NCBI GenBank assembly: GCA_030654155.1
Contig: JAURYA010000061.1
Span: forward strand, 1-42,712
DNA: 42,712 nt
Origin: Sulfurimonas sp.
Lineage (GTDB): Bacteria; Campylobacterota; Campylobacteria; Campylobacterales; Sulfurimonadaceae
Direction: 5' to 3'
Shown here: positions 1-9,849 of the stretch, piece after piece
Layout of the letters: every line of letters begins with the position of its first letter
How positions within the stretch are numbered: the stretch's first letter is position 1
The notes under the pieces: generated by a model
Database searches by the model: none
The model's input: only the letters and a program-made list of their open reading frames with translations
Told to the model about the DNA's origin: nothing
Position numbers and translations under genes: made by a program

Positions 1-43
1 GCAGAAGCGCTCAAGAAAATAGTTTCAAAATAAAGGAAAAAAT

Positions 44-424
44 TTGTTTGATTTTTTAGATAGTGACTGGTTCAATATAGCTTTAGAAGTGATTTTTATC
101 ATACTAATCTCTTACGATATAAAGAAATATATTGAAACTAAAAAAAGAGAGTATATAGTAAATATAGTTTTGACCATAGGCTTTGCCGTGTGGACTTTGT
201 ACCCGTACTATAACAGTTATTTCGGATGGGATGAGAAGCAAAAAGCAGAGATGATTTCTATCTGTAAAAGCGATAACAATGCCTCGTTGTGCGAATGTGT
301 AGATGAGAAGATTTTTAAAGAGTACACTTATGATGAGTACAAAGTGGCAGATAAAAACGGCTCTGATTTTCAAGAGTTTATAAAAGAGACTAAAGAGGAG
401 TGTGCGGATGATTCATGGTTTTGA
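44..424 (+). CDS. small membrane-anchored hypothetical protein
   Basis: ORF with TTG start, AAAGGA-like RBS upstream, N-terminal hydrophobic segments. Confidence 0.6.
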   Translation: MFDFLDSDWFNIALEVIFIILISYDIKKYIETKKREYIVNIVLTIGFAVWTLYPYYNSYFGWDEKQKAEMISICKSDNNASLCECVDEKIFKEYTYDEYKVADKNGSDFQEFIKETKEECADDSWF

Positions 425-659
425 TTTGGACAGTCCACTGGTTTGTGAGGGGATAGTCGGTGACGGATGCGGAGGTGGGAGAATATTTTTTATAGAAGAT
501 GAAACCCTCTACGCCCATGACCCACTCTCAAAAGAGAATAGAATGTTGTTTCAAGGTATAAAAAAAGCAAAAAAAATTAACAAAAGCGGGTGTGTTGTGA
601 GTATAGAGTGCGAAGATGAGACGATAGAGTTTGATTTGTCTAAGATTGGAAAAAAGTAG
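402..659 (+). CDS. small hypothetical protein
   Basis: 85 aa ORF overlapping the 3' end of the preceding gene. Confidence 0.55.
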   Translation: MRMIHGFDLDSPLVCEGIVGDGCGGGRIFFIEDETLYAHDPLSKENRMLFQGIKKAKKINKSGCVVSIECEDETIEFDLSKIGKK

Positions 660-681
660 TAATTATATTAATTTTAGTTAA

Positions 682-807
682 TATATATTTGAAAAACAAA
701 TTCCAAATGCCAACACTTCAGAGATGGAGACAAAAATAGATGCGATGGTGTATAAATTGTACAACTTAAGCGATGAAGAGATAAAGATTGTGGAGGGTGA
801 GAAATGA
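682..807 (+). pseudogene. C-terminal remnant of a type II restriction-methylase-like protein
   Basis: In-frame translation YIFEKQIPNANTSEMETKIDAMVYKLYNLSDEEIKIVEGEK* resembles the extreme C-terminus of Eco57I/TaqI-type restriction-methylases; no upstream ORF (in-frame stop at 679-681). Confidence 0.6.
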
Positions 808-1811
808 ACCTAGAACAGCAGCAAAACTTTAGTGAGATTTTAAATCTTATCAGCACTTCAAAACAAAAAGCGTTTAGTAGTGTAAATACTATTTTGATAG
901 AGCTTTACTGGAGTGTTGGCGAACATATTTCTAGTAAAACCATCAAAGAGAGTTGGGGAAAAAGCGTTGTGCAGGAGTTGGCAAATTTTATAGTGCAAAA
1001 AGAGCCGAATTTGCAGGGTTTTACAGCTAGAAATCTTTGGCGAATGAAGCAGTTTTATGAAACATATCAAGGCAATGAAAAACTGTCGCCACTGGTGACA
1101 CAATTGTCATGGACAAATAATCTTATGATTTTATCAGCATCTAAAAGTGATGAAGAACGCGAATTTTATATCAATTTTTGCTTACATGAAAGGTATTCAA
1201 AAAGAGAGCTAGAGCGACAAATCAAAAGTGGACTTTATGAGAGAACGATGTTAGCAAACAAAAAACTCTCTCCAGTGGTGACTGGGTTGCCTCAAGACAG
1301 CACAAATGTTTTTAGAGATATTTATTCGCTTGAATTTTTGGGACTTGACACACTTCATAGTGAAAAAGATTTGCAAAAATCGCTAGTGAGTTCGCTTAGG
1401 GATTTTATAGTAGAAATCGGAAAAGATTTTTGTTTTATGGGGCAAGAGTATAGACTGCAAGTTGGCAATAAAGATTTTAGTATTGATTTGCTGTTTTATC
1501 ATAGAGAGCTTCGCTGTTTGGTGGCTTTTGAGCTTAAAATCGATGAGTTTACTCCAGCATATCTGGGGCAACTTGAGTTTTATCTTGAAGCACTAGATAG
1601 AGATGTCAAAAAAGAGTATGAAAATCCAAGTATTGGAGTGCTGCTTTGCCGACAAAAAGATGATGAGGTTGTCGAATATGCGATGAGTAGAAGCCTAAGC
1701 CCAACTGTAATATCTCAATATGAAACAAAGCTTATCCCAAAAGAGCTTTTAAGACAAAAGCTAAATCAATTTTATGAGTATTTGGATGAAAAAACAAATG
1801 CTAAAATATAA
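804..1811 (+). CDS. DUF1016 / YhcG-type PDDEXK nuclease domain protein
   Basis: 335 aa; N-terminal YWSVGEHISSK..., C-terminal GNKDFSIDLLFYHRELRCLVAFELKI nuclease-like core. Confidence 0.88.
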   Translation: MNLEQQQNFSEILNLISTSKQKAFSSVNTILIELYWSVGEHISSKTIKESWGKSVVQELANFIVQKEPNLQGFTARNLWRMKQFYETYQGNEKLSPLVTQLSWTNNLMILSASKSDEEREFYINFCLHERYSKRELERQIKSGLYERTMLANKKLSPVVTGLPQDSTNVFRDIYSLEFLGLDTLHSEKDLQKSLVSSLRDFIVEIGKDFCFMGQEYRLQVGNKDFSIDLLFYHRELRCLVAFELKIDEFTPAYLGQLEFYLEALDRDVKKEYENPSIGVLLCRQKDDEVVEYAMSRSLSPTVISQYETKLIPKELLRQKLNQFYEYLDEKTNAKI

Positions 1812-1864
1812 AAATAATTCTATCTTCAACCAAAACCTGCTCGTTAAATAAAAAGTTAATTTGA

Positions 1865-1870
1865 TATAAT
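1865..1870 (+). promoter_or_regulatory. putative sigma70 -10 box (TATAAT) upstream of greA
   Basis: ttgaTATAATtg 31 bp before the start codon. Confidence 0.5.
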
Positions 1871-1900
1871 TGTAAAAAAATTGATAAAAGAGAATAATTT

Positions 1901-2398
1901 ATGGAAAAAATAGAACCGATGACACTTTTTGGATACAACAAACTCCAAGCAGAAGTAAAAGATTTAAAAAGCGTAAAAAGACCGGCCGTAGTAAAGGCGA
2001 TAGAAGAGGCGCTTGAGCACGGAGATTTAAAAGAGAATGCTGAGTACCATGCGGCAAAAGAGCAGCAAAAACAGTTGGATCATCGTTTGGCGGAGCTAGC
2101 TGAGATAATTGGGAGTGCAAAGATTGTCGATCCGACTGAGCTTGAGCACTCTAAGGTAAGCTTTGGCTCAACCGTTGTCGTTACCGATATTAAGAGCGAC
2201 GAAGAGTTCACATACACCATAGTCGGCGGGTGTGAGAGCAACCCTGACATGGGGCTAATCTCTTTTAACTCTCCTTTGGCAAAACAGCTTCTTGGAAGAG
2301 AAGAGGGCGATGAGGTAAAAGTTCAGCTTCCAAACGGGACAAAAGAGTTTGAAATAATGGAAGTGAGATATCAGGAGATAGTTTTTGAGTGCCATTAA
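1901..2398 (+). CDS. greA: transcription elongation factor GreA
   Basis: Characteristic EALEHGDLKENAEYHAAKEQQ and C-terminal GreA/B domain. Confidence 0.95.
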   Translation: MEKIEPMTLFGYNKLQAEVKDLKSVKRPAVVKAIEEALEHGDLKENAEYHAAKEQQKQLDHRLAELAEIIGSAKIVDPTELEHSKVSFGSTVVVTDIKSDEEFTYTIVGGCESNPDMGLISFNSPLAKQLLGREEGDEVKVQLPNGTKEFEIMEVRYQEIVFECH

Positions 2399-3389
2399 TG
2401 TAGGTGTTATAGGTGCAAGCGGATACACTGGGCTTGAACTTTTAAAGATTCTAGTTCATCATCCAAAATTCAACCTCTCTTACGTTGCAAATACGGAGGG
2501 CGGAACGACTCTCTCCAAGCTTCATCCCTCTCTAAATAAGGTTTATGAGTGCGATGTTAAAAAGGCAAATATTGACGACTGCTCAGAGAGTTGCGAACTT
2601 GTTTTTTTGGCACTTCCGCATCAAACGGCAATGGCTTATGTAAAGCCTTTAATAGAAAAAGGTTTAAAAGTAGTTGATCTCTCGGCTGACTATAGATTGC
2701 CGCAAGATATTTATGAAGCATTTTACTGCCCTCATACCGATGCCAAAAACTTAGAACATGCAGTTTACGGACTTCCTGAACTGTTCCGCAAAGAGTTAAA
2801 ATTGGCTTCGTTAGTCGCAAATCCTGGATGTTTTCCAACCTCTGCGATTTTGGGACTTTTGCCTTTTATGGACAAAAGAGTAAAAAATACACCGATAATA
2901 GTAGACGCAAAAACAGGTGTTAGCGGAGCGGGTAAAAAACTAAGCGATGTTACTCATTTTGTAAATGTAAACGATAATCTTTTTGCATACAATCCTCTTA
3001 TGCACAGGCATGCGCCTGAGATTGCTCAAAAATTACATGTAGATTTTGATGAGGTACATTTTGTACCCCATTTAGTGCCTGTTACCCGTGGAATGATAAG
3101 CTCTATCTACATTCAGGTAGAGGGCGATTTTGATGCTTATGAAGTTCTTGAGGAATTTTACAGAGATGCAAAACATGTAAGAGTGAGTAAAAATCCAGTT
3201 GATATGAAGAGTGTTGCGGGAACAAACTTTTGCGATATTTATGTAAAAAGAAAAGGCAATCTTCTTTTTATCTCAAGTGCTATTGATAATCTTATGAGAG
3301 GCGCATCATCCGCCGCAGTTGTAAATGCAAATCTGATGATGGGGCTTGATGAAGATTTGGGAATCCCAAACATAGCTTACGTTCCTTAA
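2385..3389 (+). CDS. argC: N-acetyl-gamma-glutamyl-phosphate reductase
   Basis: GASGYTGLELLKIL, LVANPGCFPTSAIL, HRHAPEI motifs. Confidence 0.95.
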   Translation: MSAINVGVIGASGYTGLELLKILVHHPKFNLSYVANTEGGTTLSKLHPSLNKVYECDVKKANIDDCSESCELVFLALPHQTAMAYVKPLIEKGLKVVDLSADYRLPQDIYEAFYCPHTDAKNLEHAVYGLPELFRKELKLASLVANPGCFPTSAILGLLPFMDKRVKNTPIIVDAKTGVSGAGKKLSDVTHFVNVNDNLFAYNPLMHRHAPEIAQKLHVDFDEVHFVPHLVPVTRGMISSIYIQVEGDFDAYEVLEEFYRDAKHVRVSKNPVDMKSVAGTNFCDIYVKRKGNLLFISSAIDNLMRGASSAAVVNANLMMGLDEDLGIPNIAYVP

Positions 3390-3392
3390 GTT

Positions 3393-4130
3393 ATGCTTCA
3401 AGAGCTGCAGATTTTAGAGGGTGCGTTTGTCGTAGCAGATGCGCACTACTCGCATAAACGACCGGAACTTTTAGAGTTTATAAAAGAGATTCACTCAAAA
3501 AAACTTCATCCAACCCAACTAATCCTTATGGGCGACATATTTGACGCGCTCTTTGGCGAAGTTGCGTACACCAACACCATAAATCAAGAAGCGATTACAC
3601 TTATAAACGAGATAGCGCTTGATATTGAAGTTATATATCTCGAAGGCAATCATGACTTTAATCTTAAAAATATATTTCCGCATGTAAAAATTTTTCCAAT
3701 CTCATTTCAGCCCGTTACATGTAGATTTGAGGGTAAGAAAGTTTTGCTCGCTCACGGCGATATTGAGAGCCCTCTTGGATACAGAGTCTATACATCGTTG
3801 ATTAGAAATTCTACTGTTTTATCTCTTTTAAGAGCTGTTGATTCGCTCACGGGACACTATATTTTAAAACGTTTAGATTTGTATTTGAGCAAAAAAGATG
3901 ACTGCAGAGAGTTTATAGGCTTAGAAAAATTTATGTCAAATAGACTTGGCGAAAAGTACAAATGCGACTACTTTGTTGAGGGACATTTTCATCAAAACAG
4001 AACCATAAAACTTAAAGATTTTACATATATAAACTTAGGTGCTTTTGCTTGCAATCAAAGATACTTTATAGTAAAATCAGCACAAGATATAGAGTTATTA
4101 CAAGAGAATATTTTCTCAAAAGGGATTTAG
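3393..4130 (+). CDS. metallophosphoesterase, UDP-2,3-diacylglucosamine hydrolase (LpxH)-like
   Basis: ADAHYSH, GDIFD, EGNHDFNL, AHGD, EGHFHQNR metallophosphatase motifs. Confidence 0.85.
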   Translation: MLQELQILEGAFVVADAHYSHKRPELLEFIKEIHSKKLHPTQLILMGDIFDALFGEVAYTNTINQEAITLINEIALDIEVIYLEGNHDFNLKNIFPHVKIFPISFQPVTCRFEGKKVLLAHGDIESPLGYRVYTSLIRNSTVLSLLRAVDSLTGHYILKRLDLYLSKKDDCREFIGLEKFMSNRLGEKYKCDYFVEGHFHQNRTIKLKDFTYINLGAFACNQRYFIVKSAQDIELLQENIFSKGI

Positions 4131-4133
4131 CGT

Positions 4134-5075
4134 ATGAATATAGAGAGTTCATTAAAAGTTGGCTCGAATGAGATGGAACTTGTAGATTTTCGCATCTTCA
4201 AACAAGAAGAGAATGAAGTCTATGAGGGCATTTATGGGATAAATGTCTCAAAAGTCCGTGAAATTATAAAGCTGCCAAAATTAACAGATCTTCCCGGCAC
4301 TCCTGAGTTTATAGAGGGTATTTTCGATTTAAGAAGTGTTGTTATTCCGGTTGTAAATCTGGCAAAATGGATGAAAATCAAAGAGCCCCAGAGTGCAGAA
4401 AAAAACTCAAGAGTGATAATTACAGAGTTCAATAATGTGCTTATAGGATTTATAGTTCACGAGGCAAAAAGAATAAGAAGAATAAGCTGGGCAGATATAG
4501 AGCCGGCATCTTTTATGAGCAATAGCAGTTCCGTAGAGGGAAGCAAGATAACCGGTGTTACCAAAATAGAGGGAGACAATGTTCTTCTTATTTTGGATTT
4601 GGAGAGTGTTATACAAGACTTAGGTCTTTATGAGCCTGATACTCATTTTACGGCTACGGAAAACGAAAATTTTTCAGGCTTGGCGCTTGTTCTGGATGAT
4701 AGCTCAACCGCTAGAAAAATAGTAAAAGAGGCGCTTGTAAAGATGGGCTTCGATGTGCTTGAGGCGATGGACGGAAAAGAGGGATTACAAAAGCTCGATG
4801 AACTTTATGAACTTTACGGCGAGGATTTGTCGAAAAATCTTAAGATAATCATCTCTGACGTTGAAATGCCTAGAATGGATGGTTTCCATTTTGCGGCAAA
4901 TGTCAAAGAGGATGGAAGATTTAGCAAGATACCGATTGTGTTTAACTCTTCAATCAGTGACCATTTTAGTGAAAATAGAGGTGTTGAGGCTGGCGGTGAA
5001 GCTTATTTGGTTAAATTCAAAGCAAGTTCATTTTATAACGAAGTAGCGCGAATTGTTCGTGCACATATGAAGTAG
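4134..5075 (+). CDS. cheV: chemotaxis protein CheV (CheW-receiver fusion)
   Basis: N-terminal CheW-like domain and C-terminal receiver (ALVLDDS, IISDVEMPRMDG, LVKF). Confidence 0.93.
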   Translation: MNIESSLKVGSNEMELVDFRIFKQEENEVYEGIYGINVSKVREIIKLPKLTDLPGTPEFIEGIFDLRSVVIPVVNLAKWMKIKEPQSAEKNSRVIITEFNNVLIGFIVHEAKRIRRISWADIEPASFMSNSSSVEGSKITGVTKIEGDNVLLILDLESVIQDLGLYEPDTHFTATENENFSGLALVLDDSSTARKIVKEALVKMGFDVLEAMDGKEGLQKLDELYELYGEDLSKNLKIIISDVEMPRMDGFHFAANVKEDGRFSKIPIVFNSSISDHFSENRGVEAGGEAYLVKFKASSFYNEVARIVRAHMK

Positions 5076-5085
5076 GAGTGGAAAT

Positions 5086-7485
5086 ATGGATGAATTTCAA
5101 GAGATATTACAAGATTTTTTAATTGAATCTTTCGAGCTGATTGAGCAGTTAGATCAGGATTTGGTAGAGTTAGAAACTAGACCGGATGATTTAGAACTTT
5201 TAAATAGAATATTTCGTGTGGCGCACACCGTTAAGGGTGCTTCATCGTTTTTAAATTTTGATGTATTGACACATTTGACCCATCATATGGAAGATGTTTT
5301 AAACAGAGCAAGACATGGGGAGTTGATAATATCTCCAAATATAATGGATGTTATTTTAGAATCAATTGACTTGATGAAGGCTCTTTTAAATACTATCCGT
5401 GATACAAGCGCTGACAGCGGCATCGACGTCTCAGGTTGTGTTGTTAGACTTGACTTGTGTACAAAAGGGTATGGAGATGTAGAGGCTCCTGCCGCTAAAC
5501 CTGCTGCTCCTAAAGTTGCCGAGAAAGTTATAGAAGAAGTTGCAGAGGAAGAGCCTTCTTCAAGCGATGAGCTTGATTATGACAATATGGGCGCTGACGA
5601 GCTTGAAGCAGAGATAGAGAGACTTCTAAATGAGAGAATGGCAGAAGATAAGGCTAGGAGAGTGTCTAAACTCTCAAGCGGTTCATCATCTAAAGAAGAA
5701 GATGATTCTAAAGAAGAGTATGAACCGATTGCAAATATTCCAGTCGTTGTTACTCCTGCGAGAAAACCGGCTTCAATGAGAGATGATTCAGACTCAATGG
5801 ACGATGCTAGAGCGGCGGCTCCTGCGAAAAAGCAGTCTAGTGTTGAGCAGACTATTCGTGTTGACGTTAAAAGACTTGACCACCTTATGAACCTTATCGG
5901 AGAGCTTGTTCTTGCAAAAAACAGACTTATTAAAATCAATGATGATGTTGAAGAGCGTTACGAGGGAGAGAGCTTTTTAGAGGAGTTAAATCAAGTTGTT
6001 TCGATAGTTTCTATTGTTACGACGGACCTTCAGATTGCTGTTATGAAGACGAGAATGCTTCCAATCGGCAAAGTATTTAATAAATTCCCGAGAATGATTC
6101 GTGACTTAAGCCGTGAACTGAACAAAAAAATAGAGCTTGAAATATTTGGTGAAGATACAGAGCTTGACAAATCGATTGTTGAAGAGATTGGCGACCCGCT
6201 TGTTCATATTATCAGAAACTCTTGTGACCATGGAATCGAGATACCTGCAATTCGTCTTGAACAGGGTAAAAGCGAAACAGGAACAATTAAACTAAAAGCA
6301 TACAACGAAGGAAACCAGATTGTCATTCAGATTGATGACGACGGCAAGGGACTTGATGTAGAGATGCTAAAGAGAAAATCTTTAGAAAAAGGTCTGATTA
6401 CCGAAAAAGAAGCCGATAATATGAGTGATAAAGAGGCATTTGCTCTTATCTTTAAGCCAGGTTTCTCGACAGCGGCAGTTGTAACAAACGTATCAGGCCG
6501 TGGTGTGGGTATGGATGTTGTAAAGACAAATATTGAAAAGGTAAACGGAATAATCGATATTGACAGCGAAATCGGTATCGGTACTTCAATGAAGCTCAAG
6601 ATTCCATTGACTTTGGCAATTATTCAAGCGCTTTTAGTCGGAGTTCAAGAGGAGCATTATGCAATCCCTCTTGCTTCGGTTCTAGAGACTGTCAGAATAT
6701 CAAAAGATGAAGTTTACACGGTTGAAGGTCGCTCGGTAATGAGGCTTCGTGAAGATGTTCTCTCTCTTGCGCATATCGGCGATATTTTTGAAGTTGAGCG
6801 CATTTTAGACTCAAGCGAATATGCTTATGTAGTTGTTTTAGGTCTTGGAACCAGCAAGCTCGGGCTTATAGTCGATACGCTTGTAGGACAAGAAGAGATA
6901 GTTATCAAATCTCTTGGAGAGTTTCTAAAGGGTATTGATGGAATTGCCGGAGCTACTATCCGCGGTGATGGCGGAGTTACGCTGATTGTTGATGTTGTGG
7001 CTATTATGGATATGGCAAAGCATGTTAAATCAACTGCTCTTGTAGACACTACCTCTGATGCCGCAATGCTGACACATGAAAAAACAAAGGCAAGTGATTA
7101 CACGGTTATGATAGTCGATGACTCTAAAACAGACAGAACCATTATGAGAAAAGCACTTGAACCGCTTGGAGTGACATTGGTTGAAGCAGGCGACGGACAA
7201 GAGGCGCTTAGTATCTTAAAACAAGGTGATTATAACTTTGATGCTATGCTTGTTGATATAGAGATGCCAAGAATGGACGGATACTCTTTGGCGACAGAGA
7301 TTAAAAAATATAACCGTTACAAAAATCTCCCGCTTATTGCAGTAACGTCACGTACGGGCAAATCTGACCGTATGCGCGGAGTAGAGTCGGGAATGATAGA
7401 GTATATCACTAAGCCTTACTCTGCTGATTACCTCATGAGTGTAGTTCAGAGAAACATTAATTTTAGATCGGAGTTTTTAAAATGA
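5086..7485 (+). CDS. cheA: chemotaxis histidine kinase CheA with C-terminal receiver (CheAY)
   Basis: P1 HTVKGASSFL, kinase HIIRNSCDHGIE, P5 CheW-like domain, C-terminal receiver MLVDIEMPRMDG. Confidence 0.95.
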   Translation: MDEFQEILQDFLIESFELIEQLDQDLVELETRPDDLELLNRIFRVAHTVKGASSFLNFDVLTHLTHHMEDVLNRARHGELIISPNIMDVILESIDLMKALLNTIRDTSADSGIDVSGCVVRLDLCTKGYGDVEAPAAKPAAPKVAEKVIEEVAEEEPSSSDELDYDNMGADELEAEIERLLNERMAEDKARRVSKLSSGSSSKEEDDSKEEYEPIANIPVVVTPARKPASMRDDSDSMDDARAAAPAKKQSSVEQTIRVDVKRLDHLMNLIGELVLAKNRLIKINDDVEERYEGESFLEELNQVVSIVSIVTTDLQIAVMKTRMLPIGKVFNKFPRMIRDLSRELNKKIELEIFGEDTELDKSIVEEIGDPLVHIIRNSCDHGIEIPAIRLEQGKSETGTIKLKAYNEGNQIVIQIDDDGKGLDVEMLKRKSLEKGLITEKEADNMSDKEAFALIFKPGFSTAAVVTNVSGRGVGMDVVKTNIEKVNGIIDIDSEIGIGTSMKLKIPLTLAIIQALLVGVQEEHYAIPLASVLETVRISKDEVYTVEGRSVMRLREDVLSLAHIGDIFEVERILDSSEYAYVVVLGLGTSKLGLIVDTLVGQEEIVIKSLGEFLKGIDGIAGATIRGDGGVTLIVDVVAIMDMAKHVKSTALVDTTSDAAMLTHEKTKASDYTVMIVDDSKTDRTIMRKALEPLGVTLVEAGDGQEALSILKQGDYNFDAMLVDIEMPRMDGYSLATEIKKYNRYKNLPLIAVTSRTGKSDRMRGVESGMIEYITKPYSADYLMSVVQRNINFRSEFLK

Positions 7486-7976
7486 GCGATAAATTAAAAC
7501 AGATTATTAAGAAACAGACTCAAAAAGAGAATGAAAACTTAGATCATGGGGAAGATGTAGTTCAGCTTGTCGGATTTATAATCGGGGATGAAGAGTATGC
7601 GGTGCCGATTCTTTCTATTCAAGAGATTATCAAACCGTTTCCTTGGACTAGAGTGCCTCAGGTTCCGAAGTACATAGTTGGTGTTTTTAATATGCGCGGG
7701 GCGGTTATTCCTTTGATAGATTTGCGTTTAAAGTTTGGATTAAGCCCTAAAAAACATAACGAAGATACAAGATTTATAGTAATGAGAGAGGGAGACGATA
7801 TCGCCGGGTTTGTTATAGACAGACTTACTATGGCAATCAGAATCAAAAAATCAGATATCGGACCTGCTCCCGATACAGCTAGCGGCGATGAGACGGCAAT
7901 TGACGGTGTCGGAAAACAAGCGGACAAGATTATAACTATTTTAAAGGTTAAAAAGCTTTTAAAGAGAGATTTTTAA
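7482..7976 (+). CDS. cheW: chemotaxis coupling protein CheW
   Basis: EYAVPILSIQEIIKP...GVFNMRGAVIPLIDLR. Confidence 0.93.
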   Translation: MSDKLKQIIKKQTQKENENLDHGEDVVQLVGFIIGDEEYAVPILSIQEIIKPFPWTRVPQVPKYIVGVFNMRGAVIPLIDLRLKFGLSPKKHNEDTRFIVMREGDDIAGFVIDRLTMAIRIKKSDIGPAPDTASGDETAIDGVGKQADKIITILKVKKLLKRDF

Positions 7977-7985
7977 CCTTTTCAC

Positions 7986-9110
7986 ATGCACAACTCATCT
8001 TTAGATATCATACATATTGATAACGGGCTCTCTTTAAAATTTAAAGGAGAGCTTACTCTTTATAATCTCACAAAATATAAAAAAATTATAGACAAGATAG
8101 ATATAAACAAAGAGAGCAGTGTAGTTATTGACCTCTCGGAGCTGAAGTTTTTAGACACTGCTGCATCAATTTTTATATATAACCTACAAAAGCAGTTGCG
8201 CTCTGAGAGTTCAATACATGTAGATACGCTTTGCGATAATCAAGAAGTCATAGATATGCTTGAGCTTGTAACTGTGCAGAAATTAAAATCAAAAAAAATT
8301 CCAGATAAGATAAAAAGAGGTTTTGTAAGAAAGATAGGCGAAAAAACATATCAGAACTATCTTGTTTTTTTATCTTTTATGAGCTTTATGGGCGAACTTT
8401 TTGCACATAAGATTCACTATCTGATATCACCAAAAAATATTAGGTTTAAAGAGATTGCTTTTGAAATAAACGAGAGTGCAATAAAGGCATTTGGTATTGT
8501 TGCGCTGACAAGTTTTCTGATAGGTTTGGTTATAGCTTATCAATCTGCATTTCAGCTCAAGCTCTATGGCGCAAATATATTTATTGTAGATATGCTGGGT
8601 ATATCGGTATTGAGGGAGCTTTCCCCGCTTATTACCGCCATAGTTATTGCAGGAAGAAGCGGTTCTGCATTTACCGCTCAAATAGGTGCGATGAAGATTA
8701 CGCAAGAGTTAGATGCCATGCAGACAATGGGGTTTGACCCATATAGATTTTTGGTTATGCCAAAAATAGCTGCTCTTATGATAACCATGCCGATACTCAT
8801 TTTCATATCTGACATTATGGCTGTTATCGGCGGAATGGTTGTTGCAAATGTAGAGCTTAATATTAGTACCGATCTGTTTTTGGATAGATTTGGTGAAGTT
8901 GTAGCGGTAAAGCATTTTTTTATAGGGATTGCAAAAGGGCCATTTTTTGCTTTTTTAATTGCCACAATAGGCATATATAGAGGTATGCTGGTTAGAGATG
9001 ATACTCAAAGCATAGGTTTCAACACAACAAAAAGCGTAGTAGAATCAATTTTTGCAGTTATTATATGTGACGCAGTTTTTTCAATAATATTTACAAACTT
9101 GGAAATATAA
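7986..9110 (+). CDS. mlaE: MlaE-family ABC permease with N-terminal STAS-like domain
   Basis: STAS-like VVIDLSELKFLDTAASIFI followed by MlaE core (REL(S)PLITAIVIAGRSGSAFTAQIGAMKITQELDAMQTMG). Confidence 0.9.
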   Translation: MHNSSLDIIHIDNGLSLKFKGELTLYNLTKYKKIIDKIDINKESSVVIDLSELKFLDTAASIFIYNLQKQLRSESSIHVDTLCDNQEVIDMLELVTVQKLKSKKIPDKIKRGFVRKIGEKTYQNYLVFLSFMSFMGELFAHKIHYLISPKNIRFKEIAFEINESAIKAFGIVALTSFLIGLVIAYQSAFQLKLYGANIFIVDMLGISVLRELSPLITAIVIAGRSGSAFTAQIGAMKITQELDAMQTMGFDPYRFLVMPKIAALMITMPILIFISDIMAVIGGMVVANVELNISTDLFLDRFGEVVAVKHFFIGIAKGPFFAFLIATIGIYRGMLVRDDTQSIGFNTTKSVVESIFAVIICDAVFSIIFTNLEI

Positions 9111-9847
9111 TGAAAAATATTATAGAAGTAAGAGATGTAAAAACGCTTTTTGATGAGAGAGTTATCCATAATAAAATAAGCTTAAGTGTGCCAAGAGGGT
9201 CTATCTATGGGCTTTTAGGTCCAAGCGGATGCGGCAAAACTACTCTGCTTCGAGAGATGGTAATGCTTCAAAAGTTTAATGGCGGAGAGATTGAAATATT
9301 GGGGCATAATCTTAACAATATCAGTTATGAAGAGGCGATGTTGCTAAGACGCGAGTGGGGAGTTTTATTTCAATCTGGAGCACTTTTCTCATCGCTTAAT
9401 CTAAGAGAAAATATAGCGCTGCCGCTCGTAGAGTACACTGATTTATCACAGGCTATGATTAAAGAGATAGTTGAATTTAAAATAAGCATAGTCGGGCTAA
9501 AATCAGAAGATGCAAACCTCTATCCATCCCAGATAAGCGGCGGTATGAAGAAAAAAGCGGCTCTTGCTAGAGCACTTGCTATGGACCCAAAGCTTCTTTT
9601 TTTGGATGAGCCGACAAGCGGACTTGACCCAGTCTCTGCAAGAGAGTTTGATGCTTTAATACTGAAGCTTCGCAGCCTGCTGAATTTAACTATTGTAATG
9701 GTTTCACATGATTTACAATCAGTTTATGATACACTTGACAAAGTTGCCGTTCTTGATAACAAGAGTGTTGTTTATGAGGGCGATTTAAAAAATATACTTA
9801 ACGTTGAAAATGAGTTTATAAGAACTTTTTTTAGGGGAATGAAATAA
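9110..9847 (+). CDS. mlaF: MlaF-type ABC transporter ATPase
   Basis: Walker A GPSGCGKTT, signature SGGMKKKAALARA, Walker B LLFLDEPTSGLDP. Confidence 0.93.
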   Translation: MKNIIEVRDVKTLFDERVIHNKISLSVPRGSIYGLLGPSGCGKTTLLREMVMLQKFNGGEIEILGHNLNNISYEEAMLLRREWGVLFQSGALFSSLNLRENIALPLVEYTDLSQAMIKEIVEFKISIVGLKSEDANLYPSQISGGMKKKAALARALAMDPKLLFLDEPTSGLDPVSAREFDALILKLRSLLNLTIVMVSHDLQSVYDTLDKVAVLDNKSVVYEGDLKNILNVENEFIRTFFRGMK

Positions 9848-9849
9848 AT

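Noticed and set aside
5577-5939. 120-aa minus-strand ORF inside cheA
   Set aside because: Low-complexity Ser-rich antisense translation of the acidic linker of cheA; no RBS or independent support.
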